A stretch of DNA of 64,000 bases. It comes from Chryseobacterium gilvum (GTDB lineage Bacteria; Bacteroidota; Bacteroidia; Flavobacteriales; Weeksellaceae). The translations under genes and the position numbers were made by a program. A model generated the notes under the pieces. The model was not told the DNA's origin, searched no databases, and worked only from the letters and a program-made list of their open reading frames with translations. Shown here in pieces: positions 35,986 through 44,722 of the stretch (the first letter of the stretch is position 1; each line of letters opens with the position of its first letter). Location of the stretch: assembly GCF_025628965.1 (NCBI RefSeq), contig NZ_JAOTEN010000001.1, forward strand, positions 868,001 to 932,000. Direction: 5' to 3'.

Positions 35986-37764
35986 TTAATAATGTCCTTT
36001 TGCGATATAATGTGCGGCCACTTTTTCAGTTAACGCTACGACATTCGGATTATTAGTATATTTTGTAAATCTTCTTAATCCTGAAAGCATCATTCTCTGC
36101 TCATCACCTTCCGCAAAAGAAACAATTCCCTCTTTTGCAGCGGAAATGATTTTTTCAATTGCCTTATAAAGGTTTAACTGAGCCATTGCCGCTTCCACAG
36201 AATCAGCAGAGAAGTGTTTTTCAGCTCTTAAAACTGCAGATTCTGCCATGTAGATCTGATTAAGTATCTCTGAAGCATTTAGCAATAAATGCTGTTGTTT
36301 CTCAATATCCATCATGTATTTTTGAAGCGCGGCCCCGGAAACCATTAAGAAAACTTTCTTAAGATTGGCAATAATTGCTTTTTCTTCACTCATAAATTCA
36401 GAATAATCTGGAACTTCAAATGAAGGGATTCCCATTAATTCTTTACTGATGGCCATCGCCGGAGAAAGTAGGTCAAGCTCGCCTTTCATCGCTTTTTTGA
36501 TTAGCATTCCTACTGCCAAAAGACGGTTTATTTCGTTGGTTCCTTCGTAGATTCTCCCGATTCTGGCATCTCTCCATGCAGACTCCATTGGAGTGTCTTC
36601 TGAGAACCCCATTCCGCCATAGATCTGGATTCCTTCATCAGCCGTATTTTGAGTAAGATCCGAAACAAAAACTTTAAGAATAGAGGCTTCAACAGCAAAT
36701 TCTTCAACCCCTTTCAGCTCAGCCTGTTGGTGATTCATCCCGCTGGTAATTAATTCTTCAATTTTATCCTCAACATTTTTCGCTAAGCGGTAAGAACCGG
36801 CTTCACTTACAAAAACTCCGGTTGACATTTCTGCTATTTTCTTTCTGATCGCTCCAAAAGTGGAGATCGAAACGCCAAACTGCTTTCTTTCGTTTGAGTA
36901 TTGAATTGAGTGGTTTAAAATTCTTCTCTGGCCGTCAAGATTTGCTGCAGCCAATTTAATTCTGCCGACATTCAATGCATTTAAAGCGATTTTGAATCCG
37001 TTGTTTCTTTCACCCAGCATATTTTCAACAGGAATTTTCATATCATTGAAGAAAACCTGACGCGTAGAAGACGAACGAATCCCCAATTTATGCTCTTCTT
37101 CGCCGAAAGTTAAGCTTTTAGGATCTTCCAATTCTGAACTGTTGATTACAAAACCTGTAATGTTTTTATCATCATCAATTTTCGCAAACAACGTGAAAGT
37201 ATCTGCAAAACCTGCATTTGAAATCCACATTTTTTGTCCGTTGATGATATAATGTTTCCCATCTTCAGATAACTTTGCTCTTGTTTTCCCTGAATTGGCA
37301 TCAGAACCCGCATCTGGTTCAGTTAAGCAGTATGCTCCGAATTTTGTTCCCGTCGCTAAATCCGGAAGATATTTCTTTTTTAATTCTTCACTACCGTAAA
37401 GAAGAGTAGGAAGCGTTCCGATTCCGGTATGCGCTCCGTACGCTGTTGCCAATGAGCCGTTTCCACCTGAAACATAATCGCAAGCCAACATGGTACTTAC
37501 AAATCCCATTCCGAGGCCTCCGTATTCTTCAGGAACGGTAATTCCCAAAAGTCCCATTTCGCCCAATTTGCGCATGATTTCTTCGGTCAATGCATAATCC
37601 TTTTTCTCGAAACGATCATGCTGCGGAACTACTTCTCTGTCTATGAATTCTTTCGCAGAATCACGAAGCATTTTTTGTTCTTCGCTCAGTTCTTCAAGAC
37701 TGAAAATTTCGTTTGCAGGAATTTCTTTGATAAGGAATTCACCACCTTTTACTATATTTCCCAT
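35986..37764 (-). CDS. Acyl-CoA dehydrogenase (long, VLCAD-like)
   Basis: A 592-residue FAD enzyme that introduces the trans-2 double bond in acyl-CoA, the first step of beta-oxidation. Catalytic-domain motifs are YCLTEPDAGSDANSG, WISNAGFADTFTLFAKI, GIRSSSTRQVFF and QIYGGMGFSEDTPMESAWRDARIGRIYEGTNEI, where the Glu is the usual base. An extra C-terminal helical domain of about 150 residues resembles VLCAD/ACAD9. It is the last gene of the minus-strand operon and ends at a strong terminator. Confidence 0.95.
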   Translation of the reverse strand: MGNIVKGGEFLIKEIPANEIFSLEELSEEQKMLRDSAKEFIDREVVPQHDRFEKKDYALTEEIMRKLGEMGLLGITVPEEYGGLGMGFVSTMLACDYVSGGNGSLATAYGAHTGIGTLPTLLYGSEELKKKYLPDLATGTKFGAYCLTEPDAGSDANSGKTRAKLSEDGKHYIINGQKMWISNAGFADTFTLFAKIDDDKNITGFVINSSELEDPKSLTFGEEEHKLGIRSSSTRQVFFNDMKIPVENMLGERNNGFKIALNALNVGRIKLAAANLDGQRRILNHSIQYSNERKQFGVSISTFGAIRKKIAEMSTGVFVSEAGSYRLAKNVEDKIEELITSGMNHQQAELKGVEEFAVEASILKVFVSDLTQNTADEGIQIYGGMGFSEDTPMESAWRDARIGRIYEGTNEINRLLAVGMLIKKAMKGELDLLSPAMAISKELMGIPSFEVPDYSEFMSEEKAIIANLKKVFLMVSGAALQKYMMDIEKQQHLLLNASEILNQIYMAESAVLRAEKHFSADSVEAAMAQLNLYKAIEKIISAAKEGIVSFAEGDEQRMMLSGLRRFTKYTNNPNVVALTEKVAAHYIAKGHY

Positions 37765-37835
37765 TTAATACTTTATTTTTTTATTAAGGAAACCCTGAAG
37801 GTTCTTAAAACCTTCAAGGTTTAGTTTTTATTCTA

Positions 37836-39014
37836 TTATAACAATTCAAAAATTGAAGCTGCACCTTGTCCTGTTCCCACGCACATAGAAACCATTCCGT
37901 ATTTGTTTCCGCGTTTTCTCATCTCGTCAAGCAGCTGAACAGTTAATTTTGTTCCGGTACATCCAAGAGGATGGCCAAGAGCGATTGCGCCGCCATTTAC
38001 ATTTAAAATTTCAGTATTTAAGTCTAATTCTTTTTTGATGGCAACTGATTGTGAGGCAAACGCTTCGTTTAATTCGATTAATTCAATATCTTTTAATTCT
38101 AAACCGGCTTGTTTTAAGGCTTTTGGAATAGCGTAAATCGGCCCCATTCCCATAATTCTCGGTTCCAGTCCGGCTGCTGCATAAGCGACTAATCTTGCTT
38201 CTGGTTCAAGGCCCAATTCTTTCACCATTTCTTCACTCATCACCATGACGAAAGCGGCTCCGTCACTCATTTGAGAAGAGTTTCCTGCTGTTACGCTTCC
38301 TCCGTTGGCGAAGACAGGTTTTAATTTAGCCAAACCTTCTAAAGACGTATCTATTCTTGGCCCTTCATCCACTGAAAAGTCAAACTTTTTGGTCTTCATT
38401 TTCTGGTTTTCATCTAAAAAATTATATTCCACAGGAATCGGAACGATCTGATTAGCAAATTTACCTTCCTGATTGGCTTTTAAGGCTTTCATATGAGATT
38501 CAAAGGCGAACTGATCCTGTTCTTCTCTGGTGATATTGTATTGTTTTGCCACCTCTTCTGCGGTATAACCCATTCCCCAATAATAATCAGGGTTGGTTTT
38601 TGCAATTTCAGTTTCAGGAACCGGTTTATAACCACCCATCGGAATATAAGACATTGATTCTGTGCCTCCTGCAATGATACAGTCGGCCATTCCTGCCTGA
38701 ATTTTGGCTGAAGCAATCGCGATCGCTTCACTTCCTGACGCACAATATCTGTTGACGGTAACTCCGGGAACTTTGTCTGTATTTAATCCCATTAAAGAGA
38801 TGAGACGGGCAACATTCAAGCCCTGCTCAGCTTCCGGCATTGCATTTCCAACGATAAGATCGTCAATTCTGTTTTTGTCTAATTGCGGAAGTTCAGCCAT
38901 TAATTTTTCAATTACGGTTGCCGCCATTACATCGGGTCTTGTGAATCTTAAACTTCCTTTTGGCGCTTTTCCAACGGCAGTTCTGAACCCTTTTATTATG
39001 TATGCTGTTTTCAT
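37836..39014 (-). CDS. fadA: Acetyl-CoA C-acyltransferase (thiolase)
   Basis: A 392-residue thiolase, full length. The nucleophilic Cys is in VNRYCASGSEAIAIA. His and the second Cys are in NGGAIALGHPLGCTGTK and SMCVGTGQGAA. It cleaves 3-ketoacyl-CoA to acetyl-CoA and the shortened acyl-CoA. It lies between the RAYT remnant and the acyl-CoA dehydrogenase gene and is followed after 71 bp by the latter. Confidence 0.96.
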   Translation of the reverse strand: MKTAYIIKGFRTAVGKAPKGSLRFTRPDVMAATVIEKLMAELPQLDKNRIDDLIVGNAMPEAEQGLNVARLISLMGLNTDKVPGVTVNRYCASGSEAIAIASAKIQAGMADCIIAGGTESMSYIPMGGYKPVPETEIAKTNPDYYWGMGYTAEEVAKQYNITREEQDQFAFESHMKALKANQEGKFANQIVPIPVEYNFLDENQKMKTKKFDFSVDEGPRIDTSLEGLAKLKPVFANGGSVTAGNSSQMSDGAAFVMVMSEEMVKELGLEPEARLVAYAAAGLEPRIMGMGPIYAIPKALKQAGLELKDIELIELNEAFASQSVAIKKELDLNTEILNVNGGAIALGHPLGCTGTKLTVQLLDEMRKRGNKYGMVSMCVGTGQGAASIFELL

Positions 39015-39036
39015 ATTTTTATCTAATTAATTTTTT

Positions 39037-39058
39037 GCCTCGTAGAGGTAAAACTGTT
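39037..39058. repeat. REP-like element R1 (CCTC type)
   Basis: The core GCCTCGTAGAGGT forms a short hairpin (CCTC/GAGG around GTA) and is followed by AAAACTGTT, which matches the tail of R2 and R4. Confidence 0.65.
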
Positions 39059-39085
39059 CATAGCTTTTATTGTTTGCGAATTGTG

Positions 39086-39111
39086 GAGCTCCGTAGGAGC
39101 GACCTGTTAAT
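39086..39111. repeat. REP-like element R2 (CTCC type)
   Basis: GAGCTCCGTAGGAGC hairpin followed by GACCTGTTAAT. It overlaps the stop of the transposase frame (39107-39109). The tail matches R1 and, in inverted orientation, R3/R4. Confidence 0.7.
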
Positions 39112-39570
39112 CTTCAATCCATTCAAATATATATTTAGGATCATATTCAATTTCAAATTTTATCATAAAATCTAAATATTCTTCTTTAAATGTTTTCCTT
39201 TTATGGTGTTCTTCTTGGTTTAAAATATATTTCACAACAGAGTCTACACTGCTCCTAGAGTATGAAAATGCCCCATATCCTTCTTGCCAGTTGAATTTTC
39301 CATTTATCCATCCTTTTTCATTAATGAATCTTGATGAACCTGCTTTAATATCTCTTACTAAATCTGAAATTGAAACCGTTGGACTCATGCTTACAAGAAT
39401 GTGTACATGATCCGGCATTGCAAAAACAGCGAATAACTTTTGATTTCGGTTAGAAACAATACCTGTAATAAACTTATGCAATTCATCTCTATTTTCTTTT
39501 GAAATTAGATTTTGTCTTCCTTTAACTGCAAAAACAATTTGAATATAAATTTGGTGTATGTATTAGCCAT
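39107..39570 (-). pseudogene. REP-associated tyrosine (IS200-like) transposase, frameshifted
   Basis: Most of a RAYT-like Y1 transposase of about 150 residues. The HUH motif is MPDHVHILV and the catalytic Tyr lies in VVKYILNQEEHH; YGAFSYSRSSVDS is the family text. The expected start is the ATG at 39570 (MANTYT), but one base is missing after codon 5, so the frame from there stops at once. The remaining in-frame text QIYIQIVFAVKGRQNLISKE is continuous with the rest. It is flanked by REP-like hairpins R1-R4 and sits between thiolase and FadB-like genes. Whether the shift is a sequencing error, a true mutation or programmed is open. Confidence 0.85.
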
Positions 39571-39580
39571 AAATCTATTA

Positions 39581-39602
39581 TCAGGTCGCCTCTACGAGGC
39601 TC
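39581..39602. repeat. REP-like element R3 (CCTC type, inverted)
   Basis: TCAGGTCGCCTCTACGAGGC is the reverse complement of the R1-type hairpin with the GACCTGA tail; opposite orientation to R1/R2. Confidence 0.7.
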
Positions 39603-39627
39603 AATGCTTTTTAAAATTATTCTGTTA

Positions 39628-39652
39628 TTAACAGTTCGCTCCTACGGAGCTC
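39628..39652. repeat. REP-like element R4 (CTCC type, inverted)
   Basis: TTAACAGTTCGCTCC then TACGGAGCTC: the inverse of R2 with one change in the tail. It ends 5 bases before the FadB-like stop codon. Confidence 0.7.
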
Positions 39653-39656
39653 TTTA

Positions 39657-42050
39657 TTAATTTCTCAAAGGTTTACCCTTTTGTAACATATACTGAATTC
39701 TCTCTAAAGTTTTTCTCTCCCCACAAAGCTGTAAGAAGGTCTCTCTTTCAAGATTCAGTAAATATTGTTCAGTAACAATCGTGGGTTCAGAAAGATTTCC
39801 TCCGACCATTACATTTGCTAATTTATCGGCAATTTTCTTGTCGTGTGCAGAGATGAAATTTCCTGTCAACATTTGGTCGGTTCCGACATAGAACATTCCT
39901 AATGCATCTTTACCCAAAACTTTTACTTTTTGCTCGATAGGTTGAGTATAACCGTGTTCTGCTAAACTTTTAGCCAACATTTTAGCAGTCATGATCTGAG
40001 TTCTTTTATCAACGGCAACAATGTCTTTTCCTTTTTCTAAGATTCCCATGTCGTAGGCTTCATATGCTGAAGTTGCTACTTTACCCATTGCAATATTCAT
40101 GAATGCTTCACGAAGCCTGTTGTTTTTAACATCATCGCTGTGGAATTCTCTTGACGTTCTTAAGGTCAGTTCTTTCGTTCCGCCACCACCGGGAATTACA
40201 CCGACTCCGGTTTCTACCAATCCGATGTATGTTTCTGCTGCTGCAACCACTCGGTCTGCATGCATGGTCATTTCACAGCCGCCACCAAGTGTCATTCCGT
40301 GCGGAGCAACCACCACAGGAATTGAAGAATAACGCACTCTCATCATCGATTTTTGAAAATAAGCGATTGCCATATTCAAATCATCCCAATCCTGCTCAAT
40401 TGCCATCATTAAGATCATTGCTAAATTGGCTCCGACAGAGAAATTTGTGCCCTGGTTTCCGATGACTAAACCGTCATATTCTTTTTCAGCTAAATCAATG
40501 GCCCTGTTCAATCCATCCAGAACTTCACCTCCCAATGAGTTCATTTTAGAACGGATTTCAAAATTGATAATTCCGTCACCAAGGTCTTCAATCGAAGCTC
40601 CGGAATTACTCCAAAGTGTTTTGCTTTTTCTGATATTATCTAAAATAATGAAAGCATCCTGACCCGGAATTTTGTTGTATTCTCCTGAGTTTTTATCAAC
40701 ATAAATACTTTGTCCTTCATTATTAACTTTATAGAAATTTTCTACATTTTTAACCCAGTCTGAAACTTCATAACCGGCGTCTTTAGCCAATTCGATACCT
40801 TTTTGGACACCAACTGCATCCCAGATTTCAAATGGGCCGTTTTCCCAACCGAAACCCGCTCTCATCGCATCGTCGATCTTGTATACTTCATCAGAAATTT
40901 CGGGAACTTTGTGCGAAACGTAAGAGAATAATGCGCCTAAAGATTTTCTGTATAGTTCTCCGGCTTTATCTTTTCCGCCAATTAAGATTTTAAATCGGTC
41001 AATAGGCTTGTCGATATTTTTAGTTAATTCTAAAGTTGGGAAAGAAGATTTTCCCTGCATTTCATATTCTAAGGTATCTAAATTTAAGCTGTGAATTTCT
41101 GATTTGCCTTCGGCACTTTTTACTTTTTTATAGAAACCCTGCTCGGTTTTTGAACCCAGCCATTTATTGTCAACCATCTTCTGGATGTAACCAGGAAGTG
41201 TAAAAACATCATTGAAATCATTAGCTTCGGCACCGCTTTGACGAACTCCGTTGGCAACCATCACTAAAGTATCCAAACCTACGACATCAGCGGTTCTGAA
41301 CGTTGCAGATTTCGGACGGCCTATTACAGGGCCAGTCAATTTATCAACTTCAGAAACGGTTAAGCCTAATTTCTGAACATTATGAAGCAGATCCATCATC
41401 GAAAAAACTCCGATCCTGTTGGCAATAAAAGCTGGAGTATCTTTTGCTAAAACGGTTGTTTTGCCCAAGAATTTTGCACCGTAAGCCATGTAAAAATCAA
41501 TCACCTCAGGAAGGGTATCACTGGTCGGAATAATCTCCAAAAGAGGAAGATAACGTACAGGATTAAAAAAATGCGTTCCTGCAAAATAATGTCTGAAATC
41601 TTCGCTTCTGCCTTCAGTTAAGAAATGAATGGGAATTCCAGATGTGTTGGAAGAAATTAACGTTCCCGGTTTTCTGAACTGTTCGATTTTTTCGTAGACG
41701 GATTTTTTGATGTCAAGTCTTTCAACAACGACTTCAATAATCCAGTCTGTGTTTTTTATATTTGGCAAATCATCATCAAAATTTCCGATTTTGATTCTCT
41801 CTGCGAATTTCGGAGAATAGAGTAGAGCCGGACTTGCTTTCTTAAGCTTTTCAAAGTTTTCAGAAGCGATTCTGTTTCGTACCGCTTTATCATCTTTGGT
41901 CAAACCTTTTTTCTGTTCAGCTTCAGAAAGCTCAAAAGGTACAATATCCAACAGCGAAACTTCGACGCCAATGTTTGCAAAGTGTGCTGCAATACCGCTT
42001 CCCATGATCCCTGAACCAAGAACTGTAATATGTTTGATTCTTCTTTTCAT
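39657..42050 (-). CDS. 3-hydroxyacyl-CoA dehydrogenase / enoyl-CoA hydratase (FadB-like, domains swapped)
   Basis: A 797-residue bifunctional enzyme. N-terminus: NAD-binding dehydrogenase (VLGSGIMGSGIAAHFANIGVEV; THFFNPVRYLPLLEII; IANRIGVF). The middle has a second dehydrogenase C-domain (GFGWENGPFEIWD). C-terminal part, about residues 500-700, is a crotonase fold (LVIGNQGTNFSVGANL, HGMTLGGGCEMTMHADRV, ETGVGVIPGGGG). The order is opposite to Escherichia coli FadB, as is usual in this phylum. It hydrates enoyl-CoA and oxidises the hydroxyacyl-CoA. It lies 41 bp after the MarR gene. Confidence 0.95.
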   Translation of the reverse strand: MKRRIKHITVLGSGIMGSGIAAHFANIGVEVSLLDIVPFELSEAEQKKGLTKDDKAVRNRIASENFEKLKKASPALLYSPKFAERIKIGNFDDDLPNIKNTDWIIEVVVERLDIKKSVYEKIEQFRKPGTLISSNTSGIPIHFLTEGRSEDFRHYFAGTHFFNPVRYLPLLEIIPTSDTLPEVIDFYMAYGAKFLGKTTVLAKDTPAFIANRIGVFSMMDLLHNVQKLGLTVSEVDKLTGPVIGRPKSATFRTADVVGLDTLVMVANGVRQSGAEANDFNDVFTLPGYIQKMVDNKWLGSKTEQGFYKKVKSAEGKSEIHSLNLDTLEYEMQGKSSFPTLELTKNIDKPIDRFKILIGGKDKAGELYRKSLGALFSYVSHKVPEISDEVYKIDDAMRAGFGWENGPFEIWDAVGVQKGIELAKDAGYEVSDWVKNVENFYKVNNEGQSIYVDKNSGEYNKIPGQDAFIILDNIRKSKTLWSNSGASIEDLGDGIINFEIRSKMNSLGGEVLDGLNRAIDLAEKEYDGLVIGNQGTNFSVGANLAMILMMAIEQDWDDLNMAIAYFQKSMMRVRYSSIPVVVAPHGMTLGGGCEMTMHADRVVAAAETYIGLVETGVGVIPGGGGTKELTLRTSREFHSDDVKNNRLREAFMNIAMGKVATSAYEAYDMGILEKGKDIVAVDKRTQIMTAKMLAKSLAEHGYTQPIEQKVKVLGKDALGMFYVGTDQMLTGNFISAHDKKIADKLANVMVGGNLSEPTIVTEQYLLNLERETFLQLCGERKTLERIQYMLQKGKPLRN

Positions 42051-42091
42051 TAGATTATATTTATTTTATTATTGGTTTTTATATCAGAGAA

Positions 42092-42544
42092 TTATTTTCT
42101 GTTATTGATATCGGTGGCAATTTTCATGATTTCAATCATCACTTCTTTGAATGTCTCTAATTTTTCAGGAGCAATCTTTTCCATCACTTTCCTGTTAAAA
42201 TTCACCACAACTTCTTTAGAGATATTTCTGGAATTCAAACCTTTATCCGTGAGCTTAATGATCACTTCTCTTTTATCGGTGGTTGTTTTTTCTTTATAGA
42301 TGTATCCGTTGTCTTCCAGTAACTTGATGATTCTCGTTAATGAAGTCGGTTCTATGGCCATTTTGGGACCAAGATTGGTGCTTCTGGTGCCTTCTTTAGG
42401 ATCTATTTTAAGTAATGTTAAAGCCTGAACCGCTGTAGAATCATGTTCTTGGGCAAGTTCTGTATACATTTTAGAAACAGCCAGCCAAGTCTGCTTTAAA
42501 ATTAGATCAACATTTTCCGTTTTTTCTCTGTTATTATCCATCAT
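42092..42544 (-). CDS. MarR-family transcriptional regulator of the beta-oxidation operon
   Basis: A 150-residue winged-helix regulator. The DNA-binding part has TNLGPKMAIEPTSLTRIIKLLEDNGYIYKEKTTTDKREVIIKLTDKG, the MarR wing pattern. It is the first gene of the operon with FadB-like, thiolase and acyl-CoA dehydrogenase genes. I infer a repressor responding to acyl-CoA or fatty acid. A 20-bp palindrome sits on its own promoter at 42577-42596, and a second perfect copy 83 bp further, which fits autoregulation. Confidence 0.9.
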   Translation of the reverse strand: MMDNNREKTENVDLILKQTWLAVSKMYTELAQEHDSTAVQALTLLKIDPKEGTRSTNLGPKMAIEPTSLTRIIKLLEDNGYIYKEKTTTDKREVIIKLTDKGLNSRNISKEVVVNFNRKVMEKIAPEKLETFKEVMIEIMKIATDINNRK

Positions 42545-42564
42545 AGATGTTCTTATCGTTTTAT

Positions 42565-42572
42565 CAAATTTA
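42565..42572 (-). promoter_or_regulatory. -7 promoter box of the marR-fad operon
   Basis: TAAATTTG on the minus strand, 20 bases before the MarR ATG at 42544. Its -33 position falls inside the palindrome O1. Confidence 0.6.
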
Positions 42573-42576
42573 GTAA

Positions 42577-42596
42577 ATATTATGCATGCATAGTAT
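42577..42596. promoter_or_regulatory. Palindromic operator candidate O1
   Basis: ATATTATGCATGCATAGTAT: a 20-bp palindrome with one mismatched pair, covering the -33 region of the MarR promoter. Confidence 0.7.
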
Positions 42597-42659
42597 TAAT
42601 TCATCTTAAAATTCATCAAAGAATTGATAATCAATCAATTAAATTGTATGACAAGCATA

Positions 42660-42679
42660 ATACTATGCATGCATAGTAT
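42660..42679. promoter_or_regulatory. Palindromic operator candidate O2
   Basis: ATACTATGCATGCATAGTAT is a perfect 20-bp palindrome. Its centre is 83 bp from the centre of O1 and 27 bp beyond the end of the ABC ATPase gene. Confidence 0.7.
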
Positions 42680-42705
42680 ATGAATAATGTAAAATATTAG
42701 AAGGA

Positions 42706-43629
42706 TTAATGATTTTTTTTAATGAATTGAATGATTTCTTCAAATGATTCGCATTGTTGATGATCATTTTGAGAAGAAACAAGCCATGACGTGTTTTGAT
42801 ACTGAAAGTTTAGAAATGAAAGATCTTTCCGGAAATTTTTCTGAAGCAGAGAATACAGCATTTCTTTCTGTACGGATGGTGCAGAAATTTTTGGTGCAAC
42901 AAAATCTTTATTGATTTCAAACAGTGCTGCATTCGTTAATTCATCATGTTGCAACAATACATCCTCCACAATTCCCGAATGCAATTGGCTGTCTTTGATA
43001 TACCACATCTGATCGGCAAATTCTTTAGCCAATCTCCAGTCATGAGAAGAGAATATAATCAGTTTATTTTGCTTTTGTGCTAAATTACGAAGCGTTTTAA
43101 GAATGATCAGCTTGTTTTGTTCATCAAGATGCGTTGTTGGTTCGTCAAGAATGATAACCGGTGAATTTTGCGTTAAAGCTCTTCCAATAAATGCTTTTTG
43201 AAGATTTCCGTCTGAAAGGTTTTTGAGGAGTGTATGTGTATACTGGGCTAAATTCAATTCTTCAATAATATCAGCAACTTCTTTGCGGTCTTCTTTTTTA
43301 AGCTCAAAATAAAAAGGATAGTAAATATATTTTCCGAGAGAAATTAAATCTTCTACCGTATAATTCTGCGGAACAACAGATTTTGAAAAAACGACGGCAA
43401 TATGTTCTGCGATTTCTTTGACCGAAAAATTTTTTACATTTTTATCATTAATTAAAATCTCACCATTTAGGAGTGGAATCTGATGAAGAATGGATTTTAT
43501 TAGAGTCGTTTTTCCAACCCCGTTATTACCAATCAGCAGGCAAACTTCTCCCAATTTCAAAACTGCATCAGCATTTGAAATTAAGGCTCGGTTGTAGCCT
43601 ACATTTGATTGTTTAATTTGTAAATACAT
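42706..43629 (-). CDS. FecE-like ABC transporter ATP-binding protein
   Basis: A 307-residue protein. Walker A is GNNGVGKTT. The signature NLSDGNLQKAFIGRAL is LSDGxxQ rather than LSGGQ, as in FecE/FhuC-like importers. Walker B is VIILDEPTTHLD. About 50 residues at the C-terminus are an extra helical tail. It energises uptake of iron complexes, haem or cobalamin together with the FecCD permease encoded upstream. No substrate-binding protein gene is adjacent. Confidence 0.9.
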   Translation of the reverse strand: MYLQIKQSNVGYNRALISNADAVLKLGEVCLLIGNNGVGKTTLIKSILHQIPLLNGEILINDKNVKNFSVKEIAEHIAVVFSKSVVPQNYTVEDLISLGKYIYYPFYFELKKEDRKEVADIIEELNLAQYTHTLLKNLSDGNLQKAFIGRALTQNSPVIILDEPTTHLDEQNKLIILKTLRNLAQKQNKLIIFSSHDWRLAKEFADQMWYIKDSQLHSGIVEDVLLQHDELTNAALFEINKDFVAPKISAPSVQKEMLYSLLQKNFRKDLSFLNFQYQNTSWLVSSQNDHQQCESFEEIIQFIKKNH

Positions 43630-43678
43630 TCTATGAAATTTCAGTAAGTTTTACGCGTTACTATTTAAAATTCTATTA

Positions 43679-44650
43679 TTAAACTTTATTCTGCTTTAAA
43701 AGCATCACCAAAATTACAGGGATTCCAAAAACAGAGCTGATTACATTCAACGGAATCTGAGTTTTTTCTGCAATAATAGAAAATGAAATCATTATCAGCA
43801 TTCCCAAAAACATATTTAAAATCCATTGCTGCCATAGTTTTGCAGGATTGTAAATAAGCCTGCAAAAATGCGGTACAATAATTCCAATGAACAAAATAGG
43901 ACCCAAAAAAGCAGTTATTGATGCAGATAATATGGAAGATGCTACTATAATGAGAAGCTTCAGGCGCTGCAGATTCACCCCTAAACTTTGGGCATAAGAA
44001 GTTCCGAGGGAATTTCCTATCAGCGGTTTAATGCTTTTAAAACTCATAACTAATCCAAACAATACCAATACCGACAATATTCCGATCTGGTTTCCCGAAA
44101 CCATATTATTGGCGCCAAAAGACCATAAGATATAGTTTTTCAGGCTTTGATTCTCTGCATAAAACTGAAGAAGAGAAACTATGGCTCCTGCCAAAGCAGA
44201 AATCAAAAACCCGAAAATAATGAGATAAGATTGATCCTGAAATTTATTGGAAACCGAAAGTAAAACCAACATCAGCATTACACTTCCCGCAACAGACGAT
44301 AAACTGAGAAAACTGTTCTGAAGAAATTCCGGAAGAATAAGATGCTGTGAAAAGAAAATATAAAAAGCAACAGAAAGGCTTGCGACCGATGTAATCCCTA
44401 AAATATCGGGTCCCGCAAGAGGATTCTGAAAATATTCCTGCATCAGAAATCCTGAAGTGGGAATAGAAATCCCTGCTAAAAGCATTACCAGAACCCGATT
44501 AATGCGAATTTCCGCAATCTGATTATTAATAGATTTACTTAAAAAATCCTGTATATTCAAATCTAAAAACCCTGTATTCAGATTGATCATTACTGCAGAA
44601 ATAATAGCGACTAACAGAACAAAGCACAGGGTTTTAAATTTATTTGACAT
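43679..44650 (-). CDS. FecCD-family ABC permease
   Basis: A 323-residue inner-membrane protein with about nine to ten hydrophobic helices. FecCD text includes RINRVLVMLLAGISIPTSGFLMQEYFQNPLAGPDILGI, NYILWSFGAN, SLGVNLQRLK, TAFLGPILFIGIIVPHFCRLIYNP and the last NVISSVFGIPVILVMLL. It imports siderophore, haem or B12-type ligands across the inner membrane with the ATPase gene downstream. The usual periplasmic binding protein is missing from this neighbourhood. Confidence 0.93.
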   Translation of the reverse strand: MSNKFKTLCFVLLVAIISAVMINLNTGFLDLNIQDFLSKSINNQIAEIRINRVLVMLLAGISIPTSGFLMQEYFQNPLAGPDILGITSVASLSVAFYIFFSQHLILPEFLQNSFLSLSSVAGSVMLMLVLLSVSNKFQDQSYLIIFGFLISALAGAIVSLLQFYAENQSLKNYILWSFGANNMVSGNQIGILSVLVLFGLVMSFKSIKPLIGNSLGTSYAQSLGVNLQRLKLLIIVASSILSASITAFLGPILFIGIIVPHFCRLIYNPAKLWQQWILNMFLGMLIMISFSIIAEKTQIPLNVISSVFGIPVILVMLLKQNKV

Positions 44651-44722
44651 CTATTCGATTACTTTTTCGGGAACTCAAATTGATCCGGCAACATCATTAT
44701 AAGGTTTATAGTTTCCAATCTT

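Noticed and set aside
39581..39652. R3/R4 hairpins as a CRISPR-like repeat
   Set aside because: They are inverted, only two per side, differ from each other and have no regular spacer; REP-like elements explain them better.
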